Shown here: positions 36,203 to 43,718 of the stretch, in pieces
How positions within the stretch are numbered: position 1 is the stretch's first letter
Layout: the number at the start of each line of letters is the position of its first letter
Origin: JAXGXJ01 sp963816155
GTDB taxonomy: Bacteria > Actinomycetota > Thermoleophilia > RBG-16-64-13
Reading direction: 5' to 3'
Assembly (NCBI GenBank): GCA_963816155.1
Contig: CAWFJE010000002.1
Coordinates: forward strand, 1-64,000
Length of the DNA stretch: 64,000 bases
Position numbers and translations under genes: made by a program
The notes under the pieces: model-generated
Database searches by the model: none
Seen by the model: the letters and a program-made list of their open reading frames with translations, nothing else
Told to the model about the DNA's origin: nothing

Positions 36203-36239
36203 ATGGTCGGCCTCGGTCAGAACGACCGAGGCCGACCAT
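36203..36239 (-). terminator. 16-bp stem-loop between dctP and dctQ, second system
   Basis: Perfect 16-base-pair stem (ATGGTCGGCCTCGGTC and complement) with a five-base loop, starting 13 bases downstream of the dctP stop on the minus strand and followed by TTTTGATG. It is placed exactly like the hairpin in the first TRAP operon. Likely a partial terminator or 3-prime stabiliser that sets a high DctP to DctQM ratio. Confidence 0.7.
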
Positions 36240-36252
36240 CATCATCACTGTG

Positions 36253-37458
36253 CTACTTCTCAAACCTCGCGTCGAGGATCGCCTGCGCTTCCGCCTCGTG
36301 GTCGGCATAGATCGTGGCGTACTCCGTGTTCTTGGCGCCCACGAAGTCCAAGATCTCCTGACCCTCTGCGGCGTAGGGACTGTTAGTGGTCGCCAGCTCA
36401 TCAACCCACTTCTGCCAGACCGGCATCACTGCCTCAGTCCACATGGCCATTTCTTCGTCGGTGGGGACGTAGATGGGAGGATTGCCCTGCTTCTGGTCGG
36501 CCTTCTCCAGGCCAACCTTGCTCTCGTTGGTTATCATCTCGTTCGCTATCGCGTACACGACGAACGGTTCCCGGCCGCTCACGGACATGATGGCTTCCTG
36601 GATGTTGGGAGGCATGGAATCCCAGACGTCTTTGTTCATGCAGACGAGCCAGGGACGATACATGAGGTTCAGTTCGGTACGATCGGTGGTGTACCTCACC
36701 GCGCCCGCGATGAAGGTCAGCGACCAACTGAGGAAGGCGCCGTCGGCAAGTCCTCTCTCCAGCGAAGTCCCCAGATCGCCAAGCTGGATGTCGATAGCCT
36801 CAGCGCCCAACTCGTCGAGGATCCAGGACTCGATTTTGCCACCGGAGCGCATCTTGACTCCCGCGATGTCCGCCGGCACCTTCACCGCCTTGTTGCCGAT
36901 GTACTGGGCCCCCGCGATGGTGGCGACACCCAGGACCTCGACCTCATTCAAGTCGGCGCCAAACTGGCTCGCGACGTCCCACATCGCAGCCGAAGTCACA
37001 GCAGGATCCTTGAACAACTTGGGCAGAGAGCCCATCTCGAAGACCGGGAAGGCACCCGCTGTGTACTCGGGCTCAATCACAGAGAGATCGCTCGCGCCCG
37101 AGAGCAAGAAGTCATACTGCTGGTCGTCCTTGGCCAGAGTCCCGTCGGAATAGTGCTCGATCTGGACCCGACCGCCGGTGGCTTCTTCCACCGCAGCCGC
37201 CCAGGGCAGCAGACAGGCTACCGACAGACTGGCCGCGCTGGGCACGCCGTAGGAGAACTTCAGATCCCATGTCTGGCCGGTGTCTTCGACTGGGGGCGCG
37301 GTCGTCTCAGTCGCCGCAGTCGTGTCGGTCCCGGTCGTTTCGGTCCCTGTCGCCGCAGTCGTGTCGGTCTCATCTCCCCCACAAGCAGTTAGGGTGGCGA
37401 CCAGACCCAATACGAGCGCGAAGACCAAGAGAGCCACAGCCCATTTGCCCTTCTTCAT
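36253..37458 (-). CDS. dctP: TRAP transporter solute-binding lipoprotein, second system
   Basis: 401 residues from ATG 37,458 (AGGAGG six bases ahead). Lipoprotein signal ending LTAC, then a Thr-rich linker (TDTTAATGTETTGTDTT), then the DctP domain (WDLKFSYGVPSAASLSVACLLPWAAAVEEATGGRVQIEHY). First gene of the long operon that carries the transhydroxylase, thiolase and SDR genes, transcribed from promoter A. The 5-prime untranslated region is about 210 bases. Substrate probably an aromatic or hydroxylated acid that feeds the transhydroxylase. Confidence 0.88.
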   Translation of the reverse strand: MKKGKWAVALLVFALVLGLVATLTACGGDETDTTAATGTETTGTDTTAATETTAPPVEDTGQTWDLKFSYGVPSAASLSVACLLPWAAAVEEATGGRVQIEHYSDGTLAKDDQQYDFLLSGASDLSVIEPEYTAGAFPVFEMGSLPKLFKDPAVTSAAMWDVASQFGADLNEVEVLGVATIAGAQYIGNKAVKVPADIAGVKMRSGGKIESWILDELGAEAIDIQLGDLGTSLERGLADGAFLSWSLTFIAGAVRYTTDRTELNLMYRPWLVCMNKDVWDSMPPNIQEAIMSVSGREPFVVYAIANEMITNESKVGLEKADQKQGNPPIYVPTDEEMAMWTEAVMPVWQKWVDELATTNSPYAAEGQEILDFVGAKNTEYATIYADHEAEAQAILDARFEK

Positions 37459-37657
37459 CTCACTCCTCCTGAACCCCGTCTCAAAGTTCGTAGAACCGCA
37501 ACTTCCCTCGCGAGAACAACACAACGATCCTTGAATACCACCCCCAAGACTAGGTGTGTTCACTCCTCCGCCATGACGATTCAGTTGCCGAAGGCGTTGA
37601 CCTTGCACACTCTGCGACGTTTGCACATATCCTGAAGTGCCCGCCTACGTATAAGAG

Positions 37658-37706
37658 TTCGTATACGAAGTCGATAGAGCGTACCGCCGGGTGGGGGGAA
37701 AGTCAA
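37658..37706 (-). promoter_or_regulatory. regulated promoter A with TTCGTATACGAA operator
   Basis: Read on the minus strand: TTGACT (37,706-37,701), 17 bases, TACGCT (37,683-37,678), eight bases, then the perfect palindrome TTCGTATACGAA (37,669-37,658). The palindrome would cover the first transcribed bases, the classic place for a MarR-type repressor. Nearly identical promoters stand at 42,379, 51,233 and 53,398. The rest of the 432-base gap 37,459-37,890 holds the long leader of dctP and the hairpin at 37,784. Confidence 0.8.
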
Positions 37707-37783
37707 GAGGGCCCGTTGGCCTCGAGGGATGCGGCAACGGGGATTAGCGGCACACCCAGTGAGTGCCCCCGCACAGGATGCGC

Positions 37784-37817
37784 AGGGGGCGCAGCCATCC
37801 CTTGCGCTGCGCCCCCT
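37784..37817 (-). terminator. hairpin downstream of repeat lipoprotein gene
   Basis: 12-base-pair stem (AGGGGGCGCAGC with its complement) and a ten-base loop, about 75 bases after the lipoprotein stop on the minus strand. No T-run, so termination is plausible but not certain. It isolates the lipoprotein gene from promoter A. Confidence 0.45.
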
Positions 37818-37890
37818 ACCCCGCCGCCTGCTTCGTTGATAGGGCACTCGTCGGTCTAACCTACATGTGGTTGAGTCTCAGACTATCCGC

Positions 37891-39012
37891 CTATTCCATC
37901 ACCATCATGAGCTGAGCCGGGTCCTTGACCTCGATCTCACCCTTGAGTTCGAACTGGTTCATGTAGATCTCGCCGGTGACCTGCACCTTCTTGCCGACCA
38001 AAGCGTTCAACGCGTCCAGGCCGCCGAACTTGTCAAGGTCGGCGTAGTTGATCATGGCGATGAAGCCGTCGTCTTCACTGCCCAGGAAGACGAGGACTTT
38101 GTCGATGCCGGCGCCTTTGTCGACCACCGCACCCACATCTCCAGCTACTGTGGCCGTCTCGCCTTCAAGGTCCATGGCAGCTGACCAGTGGACCACGCCT
38201 ACGATCTGAGCCGGGTCCTTGACCTCGATCTCACCCTTGAGTTCGAACTGGTTCACGTAGATCTCGCCTGTGACATTGATCCAGTTGTCCAGCAGAGCGT
38301 TCAAGCCGTCCAGGCCGCCGAACTTGTCAAGGTCGGCGTAGTTGATCATGGCGATGAAGCCGTCGTCTTCACTGCCCAGGAAGACGAGGACTTTGTCGAT
38401 GCCGGCGCCCTTGTCGACCACCGCACCCACCGGTCCGGTGACCGTGGCCGTCTGGCCCTCAAAGTCCATGGCCAGTTTCCAGTCGATGACGGCCGTGGGT
38501 GCGGCCATCGCCAGCTGAGACGGGTCCTTGACCTCGATCTCTGCCTTGAGTTCGAACTGGTTCATGTAGATCTCGCCTGTGACAAGGATGGTCTTGCCCA
38601 TCAAGGCGTTCAAACCGTCCAGGCCGCCGAACTTGTCGAGGTCTGCGTAGTTGAACATGGCGACGAAGCCGTCTTCTTCACTGCCCAGGAAGACGAGGAC
38701 TTTGTCGATGCCGGCGCCTTTGTCCACAACAGCAACCACCGGTCCGGTGACCGTGCCGGTCTCGCCCTCATGGTCGATGGCCTCGTTCCAAGGGATGGGA
38801 GCCGCGGCCGGAGCCATGGTCGTGGTCGTTTCCGCCATCGTGGTCGTGGTCTCGGGCGCCATTGTGGTCGTGGTCTCGGGCGCCATTGTGGTCGTGGTCT
38901 CGGGCGCCATTGTGGTCGTGGTTTCCTCTTCGCCGCACGCAACGGCGAGCAGCCCGAGGGCCACCATCAACGCCGCGACCAAGAAGACAACGCCCCATTT
39001 ACGCATATTCAT
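37891..39012 (-). CDS. lipoprotein with three near-identical ~97-residue repeats
   Basis: 373 residues from ATG 39,012, with AGGAGG upstream. Signal peptide with lipobox LLAVAC (Cys26), a linker of repeated ETTTTMAP (residues 28-68), then three repeats at about 74-170, 177-270 and 275-373. Each repeat carries GxVVDKGAGIDKVLVFLGSE, an acidic-aromatic stretch MxNYADLDKFGGLD, and VTGEIYMNQFELK. The pattern of short beta strands suggests an OB-like or similar barrel on the outer face of the membrane. No family is recognised. Between a lactonase-like gene and the promoter-A operon; a substrate-trapping or adhesion role is possible. Confidence 0.8.
   Translation of the reverse strand: MNMRKWGVVFLVAALMVALGLLAVACGEEETTTTMAPETTTTMAPETTTTMAPETTTTMAETTTTMAPAAAPIPWNEAIDHEGETGTVTGPVVAVVDKGAGIDKVLVFLGSEEDGFVAMFNYADLDKFGGLDGLNALMGKTILVTGEIYMNQFELKAEIEVKDPSQLAMAAPTAVIDWKLAMDFEGQTATVTGPVGAVVDKGAGIDKVLVFLGSEDDGFIAMINYADLDKFGGLDGLNALLDNWINVTGEIYVNQFELKGEIEVKDPAQIVGVVHWSAAMDLEGETATVAGDVGAVVDKGAGIDKVLVFLGSEDDGFIAMINYADLDKFGGLDALNALVGKKVQVTGEIYMNQFELKGEIEVKDPAQLMMVME
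37915..38800. repeat. three tandem in-gene DNA repeats of about 0.3 kb
   Basis: The coding repeats of the lipoprotein gene are also close to identical as DNA; the segment around 38,026-38,112 recurs near 38,325 and, more diverged, near 38,625. The two copies nearest the C-terminus are most alike, which indicates recent duplication or gene conversion. Copy number could vary between strains and collapse in short-read assembly. Confidence 0.75.
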
Positions 39013-39190
39013 CTCAATCCTCCTGTAACCCCGTCATTGCGCTGCCGTGATTCACTACCGTGGTTGGACACATCATTCAATGCGCATCTCCGATGGCCAC
39101 CCCCAAGAGAACGTGTAGATAGTCCGCGGGTGAAACAGTGTGTTTCGCCCCTGGCCCCCGCAGGGGCCAAAGGCGAAGTGGTCGGTCGGG

Positions 39191-40372
39191 TCATAGTTCG
39201 ACAAACTGGATGAAGACCGGGTTCTCAACAGGAACTTCCGTCAGGACCTTCAGACTGCCGTCGTTTGCATCGACTGCATATGACCGGATCACATCCGCCG
39301 GACGATCCGGGACGAGCAGGAATGCTCCGTCCGGCGAAAGCGTCATGCAGCGGGTTGCATCCTTGGGATCCTCAGACTTGCTGAGCTCGACCCGTCCGGC
39401 TTTCTTGAGATGACCATCATCAGAGATGCTGTACCAGACGACGTCGTCCTGTCCCCGGTTGTTCATGTACACGAAACGGCCGTTCGGATGCACCTGCAGC
39501 GTGGCCGTCTCGTTACGTCCCGTGAACCCTGACAGCGTCGACTGCTTGTCGATGAAGGTCAACACCCCGGAGACAGCGTCAAAGTCGAACGACCAGAGCT
39601 CAGAGGAGAACTCGCACGTCATGAACATGCGACCTTTGTTGTCAAAGGCGGCGTGCCTGGGGCCAGTCCCCGCCGGGCACTGGTAGACGGAGGCGAGCTG
39701 CAGTCGCTTTCCACCGATTCGGTAGACGTAGATCCGCTCCCCCGCCTTCTCGCACGCCACGAGGAACGTGCCTGACGGGTCGATCACGACGATGTGCGCG
39801 TGAGGACTGGCCTGGGCGTGGCCTCCGCCCTGCGGGGAATCGTTAGGATCCGTGCCATATCCGGTCAGTACATGTACGTCCTGGACTTCGCCGATGGAAC
39901 CATCGGCTTCGAGGCCATACTGGACGACCGTGGAATCGTCATACTCGAACTTCTCCACCCACTTGCCGTCAGCAGTCTCGACCGCCTTGACCACGTAATC
40001 GAAGAAGCCGTGGTTCGCAGTGAAGAGGAGCTTCCTCTCTTCGTCAACGATGATGGAAGCGGGCATCGCTCCCACAGTGGGTTGCTTGTTCAGAAAGGTC
40101 AGCTTTCCGGACTCTGGATCCACCTTGAACGACAACACACCCGAGGCCGGCTTCTTCGGTCCTCGTCCATCGGTCTTCCGTTCGTCGACCGAATAGAGGA
40201 CGTTCGCCTTCGGTGCGTACGTCAGATACCCCGCTCTCTTGGGCATGTCCTCCACACCACCGGCAAGCGGGGTGATGCTGCTCCCATCCCGGCTCACTTC
40301 AAAGACCGAGATGCCTCCGCCCGCAAACTTGTCAACGTGGTTGCGCCCCACGTACGCGATCAGCCTGCTCAT
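39191..40372 (-). CDS. seven-bladed beta-propeller lactonase-like protein (PF10282)
   Basis: 393 residues. Repeating blade motifs (YLTYAPKANVLYSVDE, HAHIVVIDPSGTFLVACEKAGERIYVYR, GPRHAAFDNKGRMFMTCEFSSELWSF, ATLQVHPNGRFVYMNNRGQDDVVWY) are those of the Pgl/lactonase family that includes 6-phosphogluconolactonase and muconate-cycloisomerase-like propellers. No signal peptide, so cytoplasmic. It follows the M29-like gene by 29 bases, so the two may handle a ring-cleavage product and its lactone. Confidence 0.8.
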   Translation of the reverse strand: MSRLIAYVGRNHVDKFAGGGISVFEVSRDGSSITPLAGGVEDMPKRAGYLTYAPKANVLYSVDERKTDGRGPKKPASGVLSFKVDPESGKLTFLNKQPTVGAMPASIIVDEERKLLFTANHGFFDYVVKAVETADGKWVEKFEYDDSTVVQYGLEADGSIGEVQDVHVLTGYGTDPNDSPQGGGHAQASPHAHIVVIDPSGTFLVACEKAGERIYVYRIGGKRLQLASVYQCPAGTGPRHAAFDNKGRMFMTCEFSSELWSFDFDAVSGVLTFIDKQSTLSGFTGRNETATLQVHPNGRFVYMNNRGQDDVVWYSISDDGHLKKAGRVELSKSEDPKDATRCMTLSPDGAFLLVPDRPADVIRSYAVDANDGSLKVLTEVPVENPVFIQFVEL

Positions 40373-40401
40373 GCCTTCCCTCCTGTATGTCGCTCGCTCG
40401 C

Positions 40402-41556
40402 CTACACTCGCTCAGGGATGCCGGGAAGATCGGGGTACTTGGCAGCGACCTCGAGGACCCTGGGATCCTGCAGGCACATCATGTAGCCGTTGTCCCAAAC
40501 GACCTTGTCGGCGATCTTGAGGGTGCAGTTGCGGATGTCGGCGGTGACGTGGGGATAGAAGTTGTACTTCTCATTGGCCGGCGCCGAACCGAGGTGCCAA
40601 TGCATGTTGGAGGGGTGCGAGTGGTCGATAATCCGCCTGTAGATGTCGTTCGGGCACTGGTCTTTCGTGACCTTTGCGTTCGGATGGATGCCGAAGTGGA
40701 AGGTGTCGAACTTCCATATACCGTCACCGACCTTGCTTTCCAGGTCTTTCAGAGCGCGGGTAATCGCGTCGGCCTCCTTGCCGCCGGAGATCTTGACCAT
40801 CTTGTTATCCTCAACGTCCACGCGGACCGGCTCATCCCAGGCCGGGCATATGCCCATGTAGCGCGCCCAATAGGGGAGCATGCAGTCGAAGAACAGAACG
40901 CCGTTGACGTTCTTGCAGTTGACCGGTGGATGGACCCACTCAGGCCAAGGAATGTAGTGGCTGGCGTCCCTGCGCCACGAGTTGTAGGGCATGCCCGGGA
41001 TGCCCTCGCGCTTCACCGGGTCGAGGATGTTGCCCTCGAGCTCCGTGCCGTTGGTGTCGGTCATGACGAACTTGGCCATGTGGTTCATGAACGGATCGGA
41101 GCTGACGTGGCGGACCATGATCACGAGCTCATGCGGCGTCCGGGCCCAATCGGTCATCAGGAGCGAAGTGGTGACGGGGAACATGCGCACGTACCAGGTC
41201 TTCGTGTCTTCGATGTACTTCCGGAACTCGGCATTCTCTTCGATGGCCAAATCGAGGGAGAAATTGATGAACAGATCGGCGTTGGCGATGGCACCCTTGA
41301 GGATGGGCGGCACGCGCCACTCATGCTTCTTCATGATCTCGTCGATCCATAGGACCGAGCAATTGGCGCCGCGCGACTGGACCATCGTCTGGACCCAATT
41401 GACCACGGTCGGTTCGACCAAGTTCTCACTACCATAGACACCGTCTACATGGGCCCCGACGAGGACCTCCATACCCGGCTTGACCTGGGCGTTGTGATCC
41501 ACCAATTGGATGAGCGAGTCAAGCGCCGCCTTGGGAATACCTAGTTGACAACTCAC
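40402..41556 (-). CDS. M29-aminopeptidase/NicX-like metalloprotein
   Basis: 384 residues from GTG 41,556. The layout (an N-terminal domain with VKPGMEVLVGAHVDGVYG and a C-terminal metal region near FHFGIHPNAKVTKDQC, then NMHWHLGSAP) resembles the thermophilic M29 peptidase fold, whose relatives include 2,5-dihydroxypyridine dioxygenase NicX. Catalytic peptidase residues are not clearly conserved, so ring-cleavage or hydrolysis of a cyclic compound is more likely than peptidase activity. It lies directly downstream of marR1 and upstream of a lactonase-like gene. An alternative candidate for opening dihydrophloroglucinol. Confidence 0.55.
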   Translation of the reverse strand: MSCQLGIPKAALDSLIQLVDHNAQVKPGMEVLVGAHVDGVYGSENLVEPTVVNWVQTMVQSRGANCSVLWIDEIMKKHEWRVPPILKGAIANADLFINFSLDLAIEENAEFRKYIEDTKTWYVRMFPVTTSLLMTDWARTPHELVIMVRHVSSDPFMNHMAKFVMTDTNGTELEGNILDPVKREGIPGMPYNSWRRDASHYIPWPEWVHPPVNCKNVNGVLFFDCMLPYWARYMGICPAWDEPVRVDVEDNKMVKISGGKEADAITRALKDLESKVGDGIWKFDTFHFGIHPNAKVTKDQCPNDIYRRIIDHSHPSNMHWHLGSAPANEKYNFYPHVTADIRNCTLKIADKVVWDNGYMMCLQDPRVLEVAAKYPDLPGIPERV

Positions 41557-41701
41557 GATTCCTAGCCTTTCTAATAGTATAGTATAGGCGATCCTTGTAA
41601 CCTCTAACTAAGATGAGGAATGACTATTCAGCTGCTGTCGATGAAGGTGCCCCCTGTGTCAATGCATATCCCGAGCATCTGCACCCCCGGTATCTCGCGG
41701 T

Positions 41702-42223
41702 TCACACGTCTCCGGCGCGGCCCTGAGCCCACGTCGTAGGGGTATAGGGGACACTGAGTTCCATGTCCCGGACGCCAAGCTCCTCGAGCGCCCTCGTCCT
41801 CAGCTTCCAGAGAGAAGCTGCCAGCTGCTCCTGCTCCTCGGGGGTCAATACCGAGAAGATCTTCTTGTCGACCTCGTTCCGAAGCGACTGGTGGAGTATG
41901 TCCCGGCCTTTGTCGGTGAGCCTGACCTCCGTCTTCGAGCGCCCGGAACCTTTGTGTCTACTCACGAGGCCGTCTAGCTCCATCCGCTTCAGCATCTCAG
42001 TGATGGACTGAAGCTCCCTGAAGAACCGGCGCGCTATCTCCACAGGAGTGGCATGGCCGCCGTAGCTCTGGATGATCCAAAGGACAGTCCGCCTCTCGTT
42101 GCTGATGCCAAAATGTGCGTATTGGGTCTGCCGGGCCCTCAGGATGGCGTCCTTGGTCTGGGCGACCAGAACCCAAAGCGCGAAGTCCTTGTCCGGTACC
42201 GTTTCACCAGCTTCATCAGGCAT
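41702..42223 (-). CDS. MarR-family regulator 1
   Basis: 173 residues. Winged-helix MarR protein with helix region SNERRTVLWIIQSYGGHATPVEIARRFFRELQSITEMLKRMELDGLVSRHKGSGRSKTEVRLT (recognition helix then wing). It is a close paralogue of the divergent gene at 42,688, sharing LWVLxAQTKDAILRAR. Its own promoter carries the TTCGTATACGAA operator, so it may be autoregulated. Probable repressor of the transhydroxylase/phloroglucinol regulon, released by an aromatic ligand. Confidence 0.88.
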   Translation of the reverse strand: MPDEAGETVPDKDFALWVLVAQTKDAILRARQTQYAHFGISNERRTVLWIIQSYGGHATPVEIARRFFRELQSITEMLKRMELDGLVSRHKGSGRSKTEVRLTDKGRDILHQSLRNEVDKKIFSVLTPEEQEQLAASLWKLRTRALEELGVRDMELSVPYTPTTWAQGRAGDV

Positions 42224-42328
42224 CTCGGCCTCTTCTGTCGACGCTACCCGCAGTATGGCCCCTGAGGACGAGCCTTCACCTTGAACGAACCGTTGTGACC
42301 TATCTAGTCCTACCGCTTCGTATCAGAC

Positions 42329-42379
42329 TTCGTATACGAAGTCGATTTGCAGCGTACCGCCAGTCGGAGGGAAAGTCAA
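42329..42379 (-). promoter_or_regulatory. regulated promoter B with TTCGTATACGAA operator
   Basis: Minus strand: TTGACT (42,379-42,374), 17 bases, TACGCT (42,356-42,351), ten bases, palindrome TTCGTATACGAA (42,340-42,329). A further half-site CTTCGTAT lies at 42,317-42,324. Drives marR1. The 464-base gap 42,224-42,687 contains this promoter and the variant site C and no other gene. Confidence 0.8.
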
Positions 42380-42534
42380 GCAGGTATTTCCACCCCAGGG
42401 ATTTGGGTCCCGAGCTTCCGCGAGGTGTGGACACTCTTGTCTGCCTGCTCGTCTGCAGTGCCGTCTCTACCCGCTCTCAGCCGCCTCTTGACCTTCGATC
42501 CGGAAGATCCTCGCCGTAAGATGTCGTGTAAGAG

Positions 42535-42546
42535 TTCGTATACGAG
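42535..42546 (+). promoter_or_regulatory. operator C, variant palindrome before marR2
   Basis: TTCGTATACGAG, one base off the consensus, preceded by TAAGAG as in site A. It lies 142 bases upstream of the plus-strand marR2 start. The matching TTGACT-TACGCT promoter is not present here; TTGACC at 42,488-42,493 is the best plus-strand -35 candidate but its -10 is unclear. Confidence 0.6.
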
Positions 42547-42687
42547 GTATCATTTCAGCAGCGCACAGTTTAGAGAAAGCCCATGGGCGGACGCGGACGG
42601 CCCACCGGCGCGTGTGATAGGTTGTGAAAAGAATATGCGTCTGGGGCGAGCCGGTATCTGGACTGCTCGAACCGAGGAGATGAGGGA

Positions 42688-43266
42688 ATGCCCGCTACTG
42701 ATCAACCGCCGCTATCCAACGAGTACTTCATACTGTGGGTGCTTATCGCGCAGACGAAGGACGCCATCCTTCGCGCGCGAGAGCGTGACTACTCTCGTTT
42801 CGGTATCGGCAACGACCGGCGGGCCGTCCTCTTTAGCATCCAGAACAACGGCGGCCGCGCCACACCCGTGGAGATCTCTAGAGCTCTGTTCCGGGAACTC
42901 CACTCGGTGACGGAGATGCTGAAGAGGATGGAGAAGGACGACCTCATCACCAGGCACAAGGGGGCGGGGAGGTCCAAAGTCGAGGTCACCCTCACAGAGA
43001 AGGGCCTCGACGTCTTCGAGCATTCGCTGCACAACGAAACCGACCAGAGGATCTTCTCCGCTCTCACCAAGAAGGAGCGGGAGCGGCTGGCCTCGTACCT
43101 GAGCAGGGTAAGAAGCCGCGCCCTGGAGGATCTGGGCATCCCCGAGTGGCAACTGCGCTTTCCGATCGCCCCGGTCAGCGCTGCGACCGCCGACGGCGAG
43201 ACAGCCGGCTCTGATGAAGACGGCGTCGCCCCCACTATCGCCCGCGTAGCGGAACAATCTGACTGA
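42688..43266 (+). CDS. MarR-family regulator 2
   Basis: 192 residues. Paralogue of marR1 across the winged helix (LWVLIAQTKDAILRARERDYSRFGIGNDRRAVLF, TEMLKRMEKDDLITRHKGAGRSKVEVTLTEKG), with an acidic C-terminal extension. The divergent pair with palindromes between them suggests cross-regulation, for example one responding to substrate and the other to intermediate. Confidence 0.88.
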   Translation: MPATDQPPLSNEYFILWVLIAQTKDAILRARERDYSRFGIGNDRRAVLFSIQNNGGRATPVEISRALFRELHSVTEMLKRMEKDDLITRHKGAGRSKVEVTLTEKGLDVFEHSLHNETDQRIFSALTKKERERLASYLSRVRSRALEDLGIPEWQLRFPIAPVSAATADGETAGSDEDGVAPTIARVAEQSD

Positions 43267-43340
43267 CGTCTCGCGGTCCGCGCCAGTGCTGTACACTGAC
43301 TTCTATATGCAGAGCCCATCTACGTCCTGAGACGGTTGCC

Positions 43341-43646
43341 ATGCCTCATCACGGAAAGCACCCGAAACACGAGCATCATAGAGGTGACTCCTCGCCCGAT
43401 AACGGCCGCCATGGCTCGAACCATCGTGGTCATGGCAAGAGTTCCCGCCACGAGCACGGCCGTCACGAAGCACCGGCGTGGCAGGCCGACTTTTCTGCCC
43501 CCGACTCCTCTACCCCCGGCATCCGGGCTGCGGACACTCGCTCGGAGCGCGCGACGTCGCATGCCCCAGGCCAGGGCTGCCCCAAGCGCGGCGGCTCGGC
43601 CGAGTGCCTCGGCGACTGTCGCGCCTGTCCCTACCACGCAGTCTAG
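43341..43646 (+). CDS. small His-rich protein with C-terminal Cys motif
   Basis: 101 residues, ATG 43,341. Twelve of the 14 His residues fall in the first 43 positions (pattern HHGKHPKHEHHRG), and the tail ends CLGDCRACPYHAV. Such proteins often store or shuttle Ni, Zn or Co. Codon third positions are GC-rich as in the neighbours, but no clear ribosome site is seen and an overlapping frame exists, so this is a moderate call. The neighbouring pathways use W/Mo, corrinoid and iron. Confidence 0.45.
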   Translation: MPHHGKHPKHEHHRGDSSPDNGRHGSNHRGHGKSSRHEHGRHEAPAWQADFSAPDSSTPGIRAADTRSERATSHAPGQGCPKRGGSAECLGDCRACPYHAV

Positions 43647-43718
43647 GCCCGCGCGGCCTGCTAGGCTCGCGCGGACGCGAAGGTCTGAAAGCACGCCCCC
43701 TCTCGCGAGAACCGGGCC

